From NCBI RefSeq assembly GCF_030052815.1, contig NC_079493.1:59625191-59689190 (forward strand): a DNA stretch of 64,000 nucleotides, in the 5' to 3' direction. The position numbers and the translations under genes were made by a program. Each line of letters starts with the position of its first letter. Position 1 is the first letter of the stretch. The notes under the pieces are model-generated. The model ran no database searches, was not told where the DNA came from, and was given only the letters and a program-made list of their open reading frames with translations. Shown in pieces: positions 35,893-48,338 of the stretch. The stretch is from Hevea brasiliensis (taxonomy: Eukaryota > Streptophyta > Magnoliopsida > Malpighiales > Euphorbiaceae).

Positions 35893-37341
35893 CGTATAGC
35901 TAGGTCACCGCTTAAAACTCTTGCCACATGTCACCTTCTGATTAGCTCTATGTTTAATTGTCCCAATCACATTGTGCCAAGTGTCAAACCTATATTTAAT
36001 CTTAATTTTAATCATCTTACATGATTAAAAGACATTTGGCAAGCTTATGTGTAGTGCTATGTGTCACCATCTCATGGTGTCACATGTCACCCTATGAAAT
36101 GACCAAAATGCCCTTGTGTATTAATTTTGAGTTCTCAACCCAAAATAATTATTTCTCTTCTTCTAATCAATTTATATCAAATATAAATTAATTAATTAAT
36201 CTCTATTAATTAATTTCTCATTAATTAAATTCTTATTTAAATATTTTAAATATAAATTTAACTTATACTATACATCCAATAACCTAGATTTGGTTTTAAG
36301 TTATGCTAGGAACTTTGCAATCTAATTGCAAACCAAACCTATTTAATTAATCAATTAAACTCTTTAATTAATTAATTAAATCATATTTAATTTAGTGATT
36401 ACTTGTGTATGTGTGTGACTTACTAGGCTCATAGACCATGGTTAACACCTAGCATAGCATGTCATGGCCACCCAATTAGTAATAAGGTTTACCTTAAATG
36501 AACCTATAATTATATGTTACCATGCACTGGAATCTCTCTGTTATAAAATCCCAATTCAAGCTGGAGTCATGATTTATGTCAAACCCCATTTGCTATGAAT
36601 ATTATATTCTCTTTTAATTCCAGTTCTTGATTAAAAAGATTTTCTCATTAGAAACTCTTTTCTGATTAAATCTATCTATCCTGGCCAAGAACTTGAAACA
36701 TAAAGAACAATTAAATGAACATAAGATTTTTATCCATATTTACTTAGAGGAACAGATTCCATCTTGATCAACACCTACCTCCATATATAACTAGTAGGAG
36801 CTAACACATGCCCATACACCCATACACAATATAAATATGAAAGCAGTATCAAACTCAAACCACCTATATATAAGATAACTGTGCTATTTCAGGTCTAAAG
36901 ATTATATGCACTGATATGATTTATGACAATACATTGACAAGAGTAAACTCCATGTGCCTGTCATAAGTGTCACTGGTTCGACCTACTTATCATGTATAAG
37001 TGCCTATCATGTTTTTCATATAGTATGAGACTCACCATTCCATCTTATTTATATCTCATATAAATAACTTGGGAACAAACATGAATACAATCTTTCTGGA
37101 TAAGTCATGTCCTTATTGTGAAGTATCCTCGATTGTGAACCTATTTATGATACTTTGTGCTAGAAATACTGTCACTCATATTCTTAATAACTTAAGAATA
37201 GAATTTCTAACAAAATATCAATGGACCTTTTCTATTACACATAAATATATTATGTAAACGAAAAAGTGAAAATGCCTTTTATTAATAAAAACATGTATAA
37301 GATACATACTAAATGATATGCTCTAGGGCATACTACTAACA
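35893..37341 (-). repeat. Truncated copia-family LTR in minus orientation
   Basis: 1.45 kb aligned with the Copia LTRs from the TATAGCTAGG region to the terminus ...ATACTACTAACA at 37341, where it meets the Gypsy-B 5' LTR. The R-U5 side (~0.6 kb) is missing. There is an internal deletion of roughly 130-140 bases near 36430 (between GGCTCAT and AGACCATGG). With 33784-35325 it forms a long inverted repeat. Confidence 0.9.
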
Positions 37342-37848
37342 CACCGTGTACCAGAACACCCTATTTTATTTTAATCATTTTTATTTTTCCTTATTTATTT
37401 CTTTTCATAGTTATGAAGTATAATTTATTAAGTATAATTCATTTGAATCATTTATTAAAATCATAAATTTATTTGAGGTTTCGCAAATTTTATAGAAAAT
37501 CCGACAGAGTACCGGCTAAAAATGGAGAAAAAAAATTCTTTGGAACCTGTGAAAAACATTTCTAATATATTTTCAATCATTCCCAAACTCCATTTCATCA
37601 ACAAAGTCTCAATAATTTTCAACAACAATTCCATTTCTCATTCATTCATTCCTCATGATATTCATATACAAATCATAAATAAATACTCAATTTTTCATTT
37701 ATAAACACAAATTTTCACTATTTACATTAATACCAAAATACATTACATAAGTCTCAAACATGAGAAAATAAAAGTTAATTACAAAATACCAAAATGAAAC
37801 CTAGTGTCCTACAAATGCACTGAAGACAGTGATGTGACACGGACACTA
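37342..37848 (-). repeat. Gypsy-B 5' LTR, first piece
   Basis: The sequence CACCGTGTACCAGAACACCC onward aligns with 27056-27555 of the 3' LTR. The first ~45 bases of the LTR's left end are missing at the copia junction. The piece ends in CACTA (37844-37848), the left copy of the Copia-3 target duplication. Confidence 0.87.
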
Positions 37849-39954
37849 TGAAAGAACGGAAGCGTGAAAAACACAAGATTATACCATTGAATTCAAAAAT
37901 TTTCACCTAGGGTCACAAGCACCATGCAAGATTTATTTTTATCTATTTGATTTCAATGATAAACAACATATTAAAACTCTTTTAATATGTTTTTGGATCT
38001 GTATTTGCCATTTAAGATTTTAAAATTAATCAGATTAATTTTAGAACCCTAGATTAAATCAAGAACGATTACACTAACCTCTTGATGTGCTGCAGCGTGT
38101 CTGCGCCTTTGAAATTCGTCTTCAGGACACCAGATGTTGTCCCTCTAGCTTGTCCACACCAAGAACACCTATGGCAGCCCTTGAACAGCTTCTAAAGCCT
38201 TTTCTATTAATTAGAAATTCAAGTTCTGCCTTTTAAGAGATTAGAGATGTAAACAGGACACTAGAAACAATTTCTAGTGTTCTTAATTCAAGAGATTGAT
38301 GGCTAATCTCTTTGAATTGATGAGAGATGAAGAGAAATAGCTGGAGAGGCTCAAAGTGGCGTGACATATGAGAGGAGAGGCTGCTGGTTATGTTTTCTTT
38401 TCATAACCACACTTAAATAGCTAGGTTAACACATTAAACCCTAGCCACATGTCACCTTTTGATTAGCTCTAGGTTTAAGTGACCCAATCACATTGTGCCA
38501 AGTGTCAAACCTATATTTAATCTTGATTTTAATCATCTTACATGATTAAAAAAAAAACATTTGGCAAGCTTATGTGTAATCCCATGTGTCACCATCTCAT
38601 GGTGCCACGTGTCACACTGCAAAATGACCAAAATGCCCCTGTGTCTTAATTTTGAGTTCTTAACCCAAAATAATTATTTTCTTCTTCTAATTAATTTATA
38701 TCAAATATAAATTAATTAATTAATCTCTATTAATTAATTTCTCATCAATTAAATTCATATTTAAACACTTTAAATATAAATTTAATTTATACTACACATC
38801 CAATAATCTAGATTTGGTTTCAAGTCATGCTAGGGACTTTGCAATTTTATTGCAAACCAAATCTATTTAATTAATCAATTAAACTCTTTAATTAATTAAT
38901 TAAATCATATTTAAATAGGTGATAACTTGTGTATGTGTGTGACTTACTAGGCTCATCACTAATTGGCAATGAGACATGATATCAACTCTTAATATCATCA
39001 GAACTCTTTCTTACCATAAATGATTTCTCTAAATCATTTTATGAACCTCATAGACCATGGTTAACACCTAGCATAGCATGCCATGGCCACCCAATTAGTA
39101 ATAAGATTTACCTTAAATGAACCTATAATCATATGTTACCATGCACTAGAATCTCTCTGTACAAAATCCCAACTCAAGCCGAGTCATGGTTTATTTCAAA
39201 CTTCATTTTCTATGAATATTATGTTCTCTTTTAATTCCAGTTCTTGATTAAAAGATTTTTCTCATCGTAAACTCTTTTACGAATAAATCTATCTGTCTCC
39301 GCCAGAACTTGAAACATCAAGAACAATTAAATGAACATAGGATTTTATCTCTATTTACTTAGAGGAACAGATTCCTTCTTGATCAACACCTACCTCCATA
39401 TATAACTAGCAGGAGCCAACACATGCCCATATACCCATACATAGTACAAGTATGAAAGCAAGATCAAACTCAAACTACCTATATACAAGATAACTGTGCT
39501 ATCTCAGTCTAAAGATTATATGCATCGATATGATTTATGACAAAACATTGACAAGAGTAAACTCCATGTGCTTGTCATAAGTGTCACTGGTTCGGCCTAC
39601 TTATCATTTATAAGTGCCTATCATATTTGTTATATGGCATGAGACTCACCATTCCATCTTATTTATATCTCATATAAATAACTTGGGAACAAATATGAAT
39701 ACAATCTTTCCGATAAGTCATGTCCTTATTATGAAGTATCCTCGATTGTGAACCTATTTATGATACTTTGTACTAGAAATATTGTCACTCATATTCTTAA
39801 CAACTTAAGAATAATATTTCTAACAAAATATCAATGGACCTTTTCTATTACACATAAATATATTATGTAAACGGAAAAGTGGAAATGCCTTTTATTAATA
39901 AAAATATGTACAAGATACATACTAAATGATATGCTCTAGGGCATACTACTAACA
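37849..39954 (-). repeat. Copia-3 3' LTR
   Basis: 2106 bp, TG...CA in element orientation. It is nearly identical to 45687-47793 until about 39160, beyond which changes such as AAGCTGGAGTC to AAGCCGAGTC appear in this copy only. Confidence 0.95.
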
Positions 39955-39967
39955 ATCTCCCACTAGC
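39955..39967 (-). other. Polypurine tract of Copia-3
   Basis: ATCTCCCACTAGC on the plus strand, identical to the Copia-2 tract and directly inside the 3' LTR. Confidence 0.85.
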
Positions 39968-39969
39968 AC

Positions 39970-42900
39970 TAGAGCCATTCATTACAATACCTTAGACCCA
40001 TCTTCTCAAGATGTCGGTCTAACTGAACTTGTGACAAAAGCTTAGTGAATGGATCAGCTGGATTTTTCAGCTGATGTTATTTTTCTGCATGGCTATATCG
40101 CCTTGCCAACTATATCTCTGATAATGTGGTAGTGCCTTTCTATGTGTTTGGATTTTGGTGAGACCTTAGTTCCTTAGCTCAGATGATCGCTCCATTATTG
40201 TCACAAAGGTAGTGGAACCACGACTCAATGGAAGGAACTACCGTAAGTTCTGTCACGAACTTCTTTATCCAAATGACTTCTTTGCGGATTCGATGCAAAG
40301 AATATACTCGACCTCGAGTGGAATCTGCAATGCGTGCTCGCTTGGAACTCTTCCAACTGACTGCACCTCCATTACAAATGAACACATATCCAGAGGTAGA
40401 CTTTCTATCATCGATATCTGATTGGAAATCAGAATCAGTATAACCTCCATAAATCAAGAATAAATCCTTAGTTCTTCTCAAGTACTTAAGGATATTCTTG
40501 ATGACTATCGATGTTCCAAACTGGATTGGATTGATACCGCTAGTCAAACTAACAAGATATGCGATATCCGCCTAGTACACAACATTGCATACATTAAACT
40601 TCCAATAGCCAAGCATATGGAATCCTCGCCATCTTATCTCTTTCTTCAGGTGTCTTTGGAGACATCTCTTTAGAAAGGTGGATACCATGTCTCACTGGTA
40701 ACAATCCTCTCTTGGAATCAAGCATGTTAAACCTCTTTAACACCTTTTCCAAGTATAGACTTTGGGATAAACCTATTATTCTTTTCGCTCTATCTCTATA
40801 GATGCGAATCCCAAGAATATAGGTTGCCTCCCCTAAGTCTTTCATGGAGAATGTATTTGACAACCATACCTTTATAGTCGTCAACATACCTGTATCATTA
40901 CCTATCAACAAGATGTCATCCACATATAAGACAAGGAAAGTGATAGCACTCACTAACCTTCTTATATACACATGGCTCATCCTCATTTTTGATAAAACCA
41001 AAAGATTTAATGGCTTCATCAAAACGGATGTTCCAACTCCTCGAAGCTTGTTTCAACCCATAAATGGATCGCTTTAGCTTGCATACCTTGGAACCATCTT
41101 GGGATTCAAATCCCTTAGGTTGTTCCATGAAAATGTTTTCTTCAATGTATCCATTAAGAAAAGTCGCTTTGACATCCATCCGCCAAATCTCATAATCATA
41201 GTATGCACTATTGCTAATAAAATCCTAATTGATTTAAGCATGGCAACAAAGTAGAAAGTCTCCTCATAGTCTATTCCTTGCCTTTGGCGAAACCCTTTCG
41301 CTACTAGCCTTGCCTTATAGGTCTCTACCTTTCCATTAGAACCAATTTTCTTCTTGAAAACCCATTTGTTCCCTATAGGTACAATACCTTGTGTGGGTCA
41401 ACAAGATCCCAAACTTGATTCTTATACATGGAATCAATCTCGATTTCATAGCATCAATCCATTTTGAAGAGTCTATATCTGATATAGCTTCTTCATAGGT
41501 CAGTGGATCATCTCCATGATCTACTTCTTCATGAGTAGACAACTCTTGTTCTTCGTCATGAAGAAAACCATATCTCACGGGGGGGTGAGATACCGGTTGT
41601 TCTACGAGGAACAATGTAGATGTTTCATCAATGGGTGTAGGTTGACTAGATGGATCTATATCCATCTGATCTGTTGATTGGTCAGAATTCTCCAATTCTA
41701 ACTCTATTTGCCTTCCTTTGCCTCCTTCTTGAACAAACTGTTGTTCAAGAAATGTGGCATCATCTACTTATCACAACCTTTTGTGAAGTAGGCAAATAAA
41801 AATAATATGCAAAACTATCTTTTGGATATCCAACAAATCGACCTTTTCTCGATCCGTCTCCAATTTATCGGTGTTCACTTTTGATATAAGTGGACAACCC
41901 CAAATCTTAACATGCTTAAGACTTGGTTTTCTTCCATGCCATATCTAATAAGGTGTGGAATAAACTGATTTTGATGGAATCCTATTCGAATATACAAAGT
42001 GATTCTAATGCAAATCCCAAAAGGAGATTGGCATATCAAGATAGCTCATCATACTGCACCATATCCAATAGGGTACGATTTCTCCTTTCAAATACACCAT
42101 TCACCGTATGGCGTTCTGGAGGAGTCACCGAGAAACAATGCCATGCTCTCTCAAGTATTCATCAAATTCAAGACTCAAATATTCACCTCCACGATCCGAT
42201 CAAGAGCTTTAATATTTTTTTCCTGTTTGATTTTCTACTTCAGATTTAAATTCTTTGAACTTTTCAAAGGATTCATGTTTGTATTTCATCAAATACAAAT
42301 ACCCAAACATTGATTTATCATCAGTAAAGGTAATAAAATAATGAAAGCACACTCTAGACATTTCTTTAAACGGACCACATACATCACTATGTATTAGTTC
42401 CAAAATATTTTCAGCTCTTAGCCCTTGTCCAACAAAGGGTGATCTAGTCATTTTGCCTTGAAGGCAAGATTCACAAGTTGGAGTAGGCTCAGAGCCCAAT
42501 GAGGATCGACTCCCCATGTTCTCCGATTTTGCACTCCTCTCTTCTCGCAACATGACATAACCTTAAGTGCCAAATATATTTTGAACTTTATTTTGTTTTC
42601 ACCTTGGCATTGTATTCTTTTAGATCACTTTCATTCATTTTGTGTTTGTCATTATTATCCAAATAATAAAGACCATCATTCATATAACCCGAACCAACAT
42701 ATTTATTTCCAAAATAAATATTGCAAACATCATCTGTGAATTGAAATTCATAGCCATTTCTAGTCAAACTAGATTTAGAAATGATGTTCTTAAAAGCATC
42801 AGGTACTTATAAAATATTATACAAACACAAAACATGTCCAAACATGTAACAAGATTTAGATCCTATGGCTAAAGCTTCAACAGTTGAGCCATTGCCAATC

Positions 42901-43060
42901 CGACTCTAATATCTTGAGAATGCAAGTCGCTCTTGTTTGCTAGTTCTGCATATCATTAGAAATGTGAGAAGCGCACCGATATCTAAAACCCAAGTCGTAG
43001 ATGAACTATAAGTATCATCGTAATCTAAATAACAAGATATGGACATACCTTCCAAGGTGT
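39970..43060 (-). pseudogene. Copia-3 pol: protease, integrase, RT, RNase H
   Basis: Homologous throughout to Copia-2 pol. RNase H (SDFQSDIDDRKSTSGYVF) lies at 40180-40550. RT with FLVLYVDDILLIGND lies at 40594-41022 and its N-terminal part (MDVKATFLNGYIEENIF) at 40916-41179. The acidic linker is at 41336-41695. Integrase is split into pieces: 42209-42553 has CESCLQGKM and IHSDVCGPF, and the rest (41760-42200) lies in several frames. Protease is near 42930-43040. More than a dozen frame changes occur over 3 kb, most at short indels in CAG/CTG contexts. Whether these are real mutations or consensus errors is open. Confidence 0.88.
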
Positions 43061-43906
43061 ATCCTTCTTGTCCTTGAGAGAAGCAAGATACTCAGGCGGT
43101 TCCTTTTCCGGTGCCCATCCTTTTGGCAATGGAAACACTTTCCTTTGCCTTCATCGACTTTAGTCTTCCTTTTCTGCTTAGCTATTTTCTTGGAAGGACC
43201 AGAATCTGAGGTTTCTTTTCTTATTGCCTTTCTTCTTGTTGGACTTTCCAGTGAGAAGAAGATGCAACAAAGCTACCTCTATTCCTTTATTGCCTGGCCT
43301 ATTCTTTTGGGCAATACCCAGCATGTTGAGTAATTCAGCTAAGGTGCATTCCTGTTTAGTCATATGGAAATTTGTCACAAAATTCCCAAAAGACTCAGGA
43401 AGGGACTGAAGGATCAAATCCGTTTGTAGTTGGAAATCCATGTTGAAGTCAAGATATTCCAACTGCTCAATCAGCCGAATCATCTTGTGGACATGATCCC
43501 CAACACTCTGTCCCTCAGACATCCTCATACGGAATAGCTGTCTAGATATCTCATACCTAGCATTCCTTTTGTGCTCACCATACAACTCTTGTAGGTGAAG
43601 GAGGATCTCACTAGCACTCTGCATGTTCTCATGTTGCTTCTGTAACTCATTACTCATGGAAGCAAGCATGTAACACTTAGCTCTCATATCATGCTCCTTC
43701 CACTTGTCCAAAGTATCATGTTCCTCTTGTGTGGCCTCTGGAGGTAAGGGACCAGGAACATTTGAATCTAGAACATATCCTATATGTTCAAGGTTCAGGA
43801 CAAGTTTCAAATTTCTTAGCCAATCAGACAGATTAGGTCCTGTCAACCTGTTGTGATCAAGTATGCTTGCAAGGATATTGGATGGTGGTGGTTGTTTTGT
43901 GCTCAT
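43061..43906 (-). pseudogene. Copia-3 gag
   Basis: The best preserved gag here. It starts at the ATG complementary to 43904-43906 (MSTKQPPPSNILASILD) and is open for 242 codons to 43178. It covers the N-terminal region, the capsid helices (LDKWKEHDMRAKCYMLASMS; GDHVHKMIRLIEQL) and part of the Lys-rich tail. The CCHC knuckle region (about 43090-43140) is out of frame owing to small losses near 43200-43260. Confidence 0.9.
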
Positions 43907-45670
43907 TTTTATCAGAAAATTAACTGTAGAAAATAACCAGATTAATTAATAAATGTATCATGTAATTAACCAAAATGATTATGGTCTTTTAATCAAATTG
44001 GTCCTCCCACTAACTTAGCGAATCCTACACTTCCAAAGTAGAAAACGGAAATCCTAGTTGGATGGATTTCTAGTGGGTGATTGAATTCTTATAATTCTAT
44101 TGATCATCCTCAGGTACATCCATTATTGGAATTACAATAAACTATAAGTGAGCAACTCCTTGCCCATCACATCTCATGTGAGGTTCAATCCTTTTACTAG
44201 CCCCTAATGCTCAAAATCTCAGGTACATCCAATATTGACTTATCTTGCATTAGTTAAGTTGATCCCATTGAGCCAGTAATTATGCAAATAATTTTAATGT
44301 CCTCAGGTACATCCAATATTGGCCACCAAACCATTTACATATTTACAACATCTCATGCTTAACAATTATTCTTAAGAAAATCTCTTAAATTAATTGCATC
44401 TCATGCAACTATTTAAAATTTCTTAAAATAATTGCCCCAATGGAGGGCTTATGTTATAATTACTTTAATTATAGCATTTCCAACTTAATCATTTGTTTGG
44501 AAGATTTTATAGCCAACCTAATTACTATTAAGGTCTCACTTTGCACATTATCCATTTAGCATGCATATATCATATAATTGCATACATTCCCATACATCTC
44601 ATGCATTCATGGATAAGCGATAAATATGGTATGATCATGGACTTTCTAAGGGATTCAATTCGAGCCACCAAGAATTGAATCAGGGCATTCCTAGGTGCAT
44701 TTCATTCATTCATTTTACAAGAGTTGCTGAAGGAGTACATAATCAACACTTGATATTGAATTCCTCCAACTGGTCCCACCAATGCTCTTGACCTCCTTGA
44801 ACTTCTTGCAATCCAATATTACATAGTAATCCTTGGCATACCAAGGCGAATTTACAAGAACTTAAATAAATGAAATTACAACCCAAAATATTACAAACTT
44901 AATAATACATGCCCAAAATAAATTAAAATAAATTAATTAATTTACAATCCCAAAGAAACATAAAAGAAATAAATCCAATCACATTGGTCTTTTATAGTCC
45001 ATGATCATCCATCATGCATATCACTATTTAACAATTAAATAAAACATACATTCTTAAATTAAATTGAATATCTCATATTCAACTTAAAATTCCAAATTTG
45101 AATATGATTCAAATAAATTTAAAAATTCAGATTTGAATCTCATTCAAACAAATTTAAAAATTCAGATTTGAATCACATTCAAACAACTTCAAAAATTCAG
45201 ATTTGAATCACATTCAAACATTTTTAAATCAAATTTGAATCACATTCAAATATTTTTTAAAAAATCAGATCTGAATTTTATTGAATCAATTTTAAAAAAT
45301 CAGATTTAAATATGATTCAAACAACTTTAAAAATTCAGATTTGAATCTCATTCAAACAACTTTTAAAATTCAGATTTGAATCACATTCAAACATTTTTTA
45401 AAATTCTGATTTGAATCATAATTTAATTGTGTGATTAAAACAACTAATTAAACACTTTAATTAGTCAAAGAATAGGCCTTAGATCATACAACAATTGCAG
45501 AATTAAAAGCCAAACCTTGAATCACCCATGGAACCATTGTTGCCGCCACCAATGGTGGCTTCTCCATGTGTGACGCCACATCTCATGATCCAACCAGCAA
45601 TGAATCTCTTGATCTCATGATCAAACACACAATTAAATTATATAATCAACAATCTAAATGGCAAATATAG
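43907..45670 (-). other. Copia-3 untranslated leader
   Basis: About 1.76 kb between the gag start and the PBS, collinear with the Copia-2 leader. No domain-bearing frame is seen. It includes the palindromic tandem array at 45087-45425 and a unique stretch near 45520-45600 that differs between the three copia copies. Confidence 0.75.
45087..45425. repeat. Leader tandem array (Copia-3)
   Basis: About nine to ten copies of the ~35-bp unit with the TTTGAAT-CAC-ATTCAAA dyad, in the same location as in Copia-1 and Copia-2. Confidence 0.9.
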
Positions 45671-45684
45671 TGGCTCTGATACCA
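45671..45684 (-). other. Primer binding site, initiator tRNA-Met (Copia-3)
   Basis: TGGCTCTGATACCA on the plus strand, two bases from the 5' LTR start at 45687. Confidence 0.95.
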
Positions 45685-45686
45685 AT

Positions 45687-47793
45687 TGAAAGAACGGAAG
45701 CGTGAAAAACACAAGATTATACCATTGAATTCAAAAATTTTCACCTAGGGTCACAAGCACCATGCAAGATTTATTTTTATCTATTTGATTTCAATGATAA
45801 ACAACATATTAAAACTCTTTTAATATGTTTTTGGATCTGTATTTTCCATTTAAGATTTTAAAATTAATCAGATTAATTTTAGAACCCTAGATTAAATCAA
45901 GAACGATTACACTAACCTCTTGATGTCTTTGCAGCGTGTCTGCGCCTTTGAGATTCGTCTTCAGGACACCAGATGTTGTCCCTCTAGCTTGTCCACACCA
46001 AGAACACCTATGGCAGCCCTTGAACAGCTTCTAAAGCCTTTTCTATTAATTAGAAATTCAAGTTCTGCCTTTTAAGAGATTAGAGATGTAAACAGGACAC
46101 TAGAAACAATTTCTAGTGTTCTTAATTCAAGAGATTGATGGCTAATCTCTTTGAATTGATGAGAGATGAAGAGAAATAGCTGGAGAGGCTCAAAGTGGCG
46201 TGACATATGAGAGGAGAGGCTGCTGGTTATGTTTTCTTTTCATAACCACACTTAAATAGCTAGGTTAACACATTAAACCCTAGCCACATGTCACCTTTTG
46301 ATTAGCTCTAGGTTTAAGTGACCCAATCACATTGTGCCAAGTGTCAAACCTATATTTAATCTTGATTTTAATCATCTTACATGATTAAAAAAAAAAACAT
46401 TTGGCAAGCTTATGTGTAATCCCATGTGTCACCATCTCATGGTGCCACGTGTCACACTGCAAAATGACCAAAATGCCCCTGTGTCTTAATTTTGAGTTCT
46501 TAACCCAAAATAATTATTTTCTTCTTCTAATTAATTTATATCAAATATAAATTAATTAATTAATCTCTATTAATTAATTTCTCATCAATTAAATTCATAT
46601 TTAAACACTTTAAATATAAATTTAATTTATACTACACATCCAATAATCTAGATTTGGTTTCAAGTCATGCTAGGGACTTTGCAATTTTATTGCAAACCAA
46701 ATCTATTTAATTAATCAATTAAACTCTTTAATTAATTAATTAAATCATATTTAAATAGGTGATAACTTGTGTATGTGTGTGACTTACTAGGCTCATCACT
46801 AATTGGCAATGAGACATGATATCAACTCTTAATATCATCAGAACTCTTTCTTACCATAAATGATTTCTCTAAATCATTTTATGAACCTCATAGACCATGG
46901 TTAACACCTAGCATAGCATGCCATGGCCACCCAATTAGTAATAAGATTTACCTTAAATGAACCTATAATCATATGTTACCATGCACTAGAATCTCTCTGT
47001 TACAAAATCCCAACTCAAGCTGGAGTCATGGTTTATGTCAAACTCCATTTGCTATGAATATTATGTTCTCTTTTAATTCCAGTTCTTGATTAAAAGATTT
47101 TCTCATCGAAACTCTTTTACGAATAAATCTATCTGTCTGGCCAGAACTTGAAACATCAAGAACAATTAAATGAACATAGGATTTTATCTCTATTTACTTA
47201 GAGGAACAGATTCCTTCTTGATCAACACCTACCTCCATATATAACTAGCAGGAGCCAACACATGCCCATATACCCATACATAGTACAAGTATGAAAGCAA
47301 TATCAAACTCAAACTACCTATATACAAGATAACTGTGCTATCTCAGTCTAAAGATTATATGCATCGATATGATTTATGACAAAACATTGACAAGAGTAAA
47401 CTCCATGTGCTTGTCATAAGTGTCACCGGTTCACCTACTTATCATTTATAAGTGCCTATCATATTTGTTATATGGCATGAGACTCACCATTCCATCTTAT
47501 TTATATCTCATATAAATAACTTGGGAACAAATATGAATACAATCTTTCTGGATAAGTCATGTCCTTATTATGAAGTATCCTCGATTGTGAACCTATTTAT
47601 GATACTTTGTACTAGAAATATTGTCACTCATATTCTTAACAACTTAAGAATAATATTTCTAACAAAATATCAATGGACCTTTTCTATTACACATAAATAT
47701 ATTATGTAAACGGAAAAGTGGAAATGCCTTTTATTAATAAAAATATGTACAAGATACATACTAAATGATATGCTCTAGGGCATACTACTAACA
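45687..47793 (-). repeat. Copia-3 5' LTR
   Basis: 2107 bp, near-identical partner of 37849-39954. The TATA position carries TATTTAAG rather than TATATAAG (near 46250). A poly-A tract of ten (near 46388) differs by one base from the 3' LTR. The right flank is CACTA. Confidence 0.95.
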
Positions 47794-48338
47794 CACTATG
47801 CAGAGCTGCAAATGGTCTCACCCAGTTTGTAGTCTACTAGGCTCTCTAGAACCTACGCATGGCAAAAAGCAACGTGCTAAGCAATAATGCTTAGTGGTGC
47901 CAATAATAGAATAAAAAGAAATAACAAAAAATAAATATGCAGTGAATGTTCTGAAGTCTTATACAGAAAATTTTTCGATAATTATTTGTAGTTTTATTTG
48001 TTTTGTACTTGTTATATTCATTATTTCATTAAATTTATCCACTTTTATTTTTGGTTGCCCAAGTAACCCATATTGAATACTGGATAAATGGGTAAACTGG
48101 CATTGGGTATCAAGTCCCTCGGGCTGTCACACCATCGATCACATATGTATCTCCCGGTGTGCAACAGAACAGCTAATAAACTGTAATAACAATAGGCACA
48201 AGGCTAAGTATCAACGCAATGTCAGAATGGCTAAAAGCCATGAAATCATAGAATGACATAATGCCATGTGCACTACTGCTAACTGAACCCTATTGGCATG
48301 CCAACCTATCCAAACCAATCTTGCTAGGTGTATTAAGG
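47794..48338 (-). repeat. Gypsy-B 5' LTR, second piece
   Basis: Beginning with the CACTA duplication, the sequence aligns with 27556-28115 of the Gypsy-B 3' LTR (TGCAGAGCTGCAAATGG..., CCAATCTTGCTAGGTGTA). It is cut at 48338 by the Athila element. The rest of this LTR should lie right of the window. Confidence 0.85.

Larger units (their letters stand above)
37849..47793 (-). mobile_element. Copia-3: full-length, young Ty1/copia element (9.9 kb)
   Basis: LTRs 37849-39954 and 45687-47793, PPT, pol, gag, leader with tandem array and iMet PBS, all in the Copia-2 arrangement. The target duplication is CACTA (37844-37848 and 47794-47798). Over the first ~1.3 kb the two LTRs differ at only a handful of positions, so the insertion is recent. 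Yet the pol half carries many small indels and substitutions, concentrated at CAG/CTG sites (about 39165-43260). That is out of keeping with the LTR age and may reflect consensus errors. Confidence 0.95.
27013..48338 (-). mobile_element. Gypsy-B: chromodomain gypsy element with nested inserts
   Basis: 3' LTR 27013-30185, PPT 30186-30199, pol 30209-33783 on the minus strand, then 5' LTR pieces at 37342-37848 and 47799-48338. Gag, PBS and the first ~45 bases of the left end of the 5' LTR are gone, replaced by two copia LTRs. Copia-3 and the Athila element lie inside the 5' LTR, so the true right end of Gypsy-B lies beyond the window. The two LTR regions look roughly 93-95% alike by eye where they overlap. 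Confidence 0.8.
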
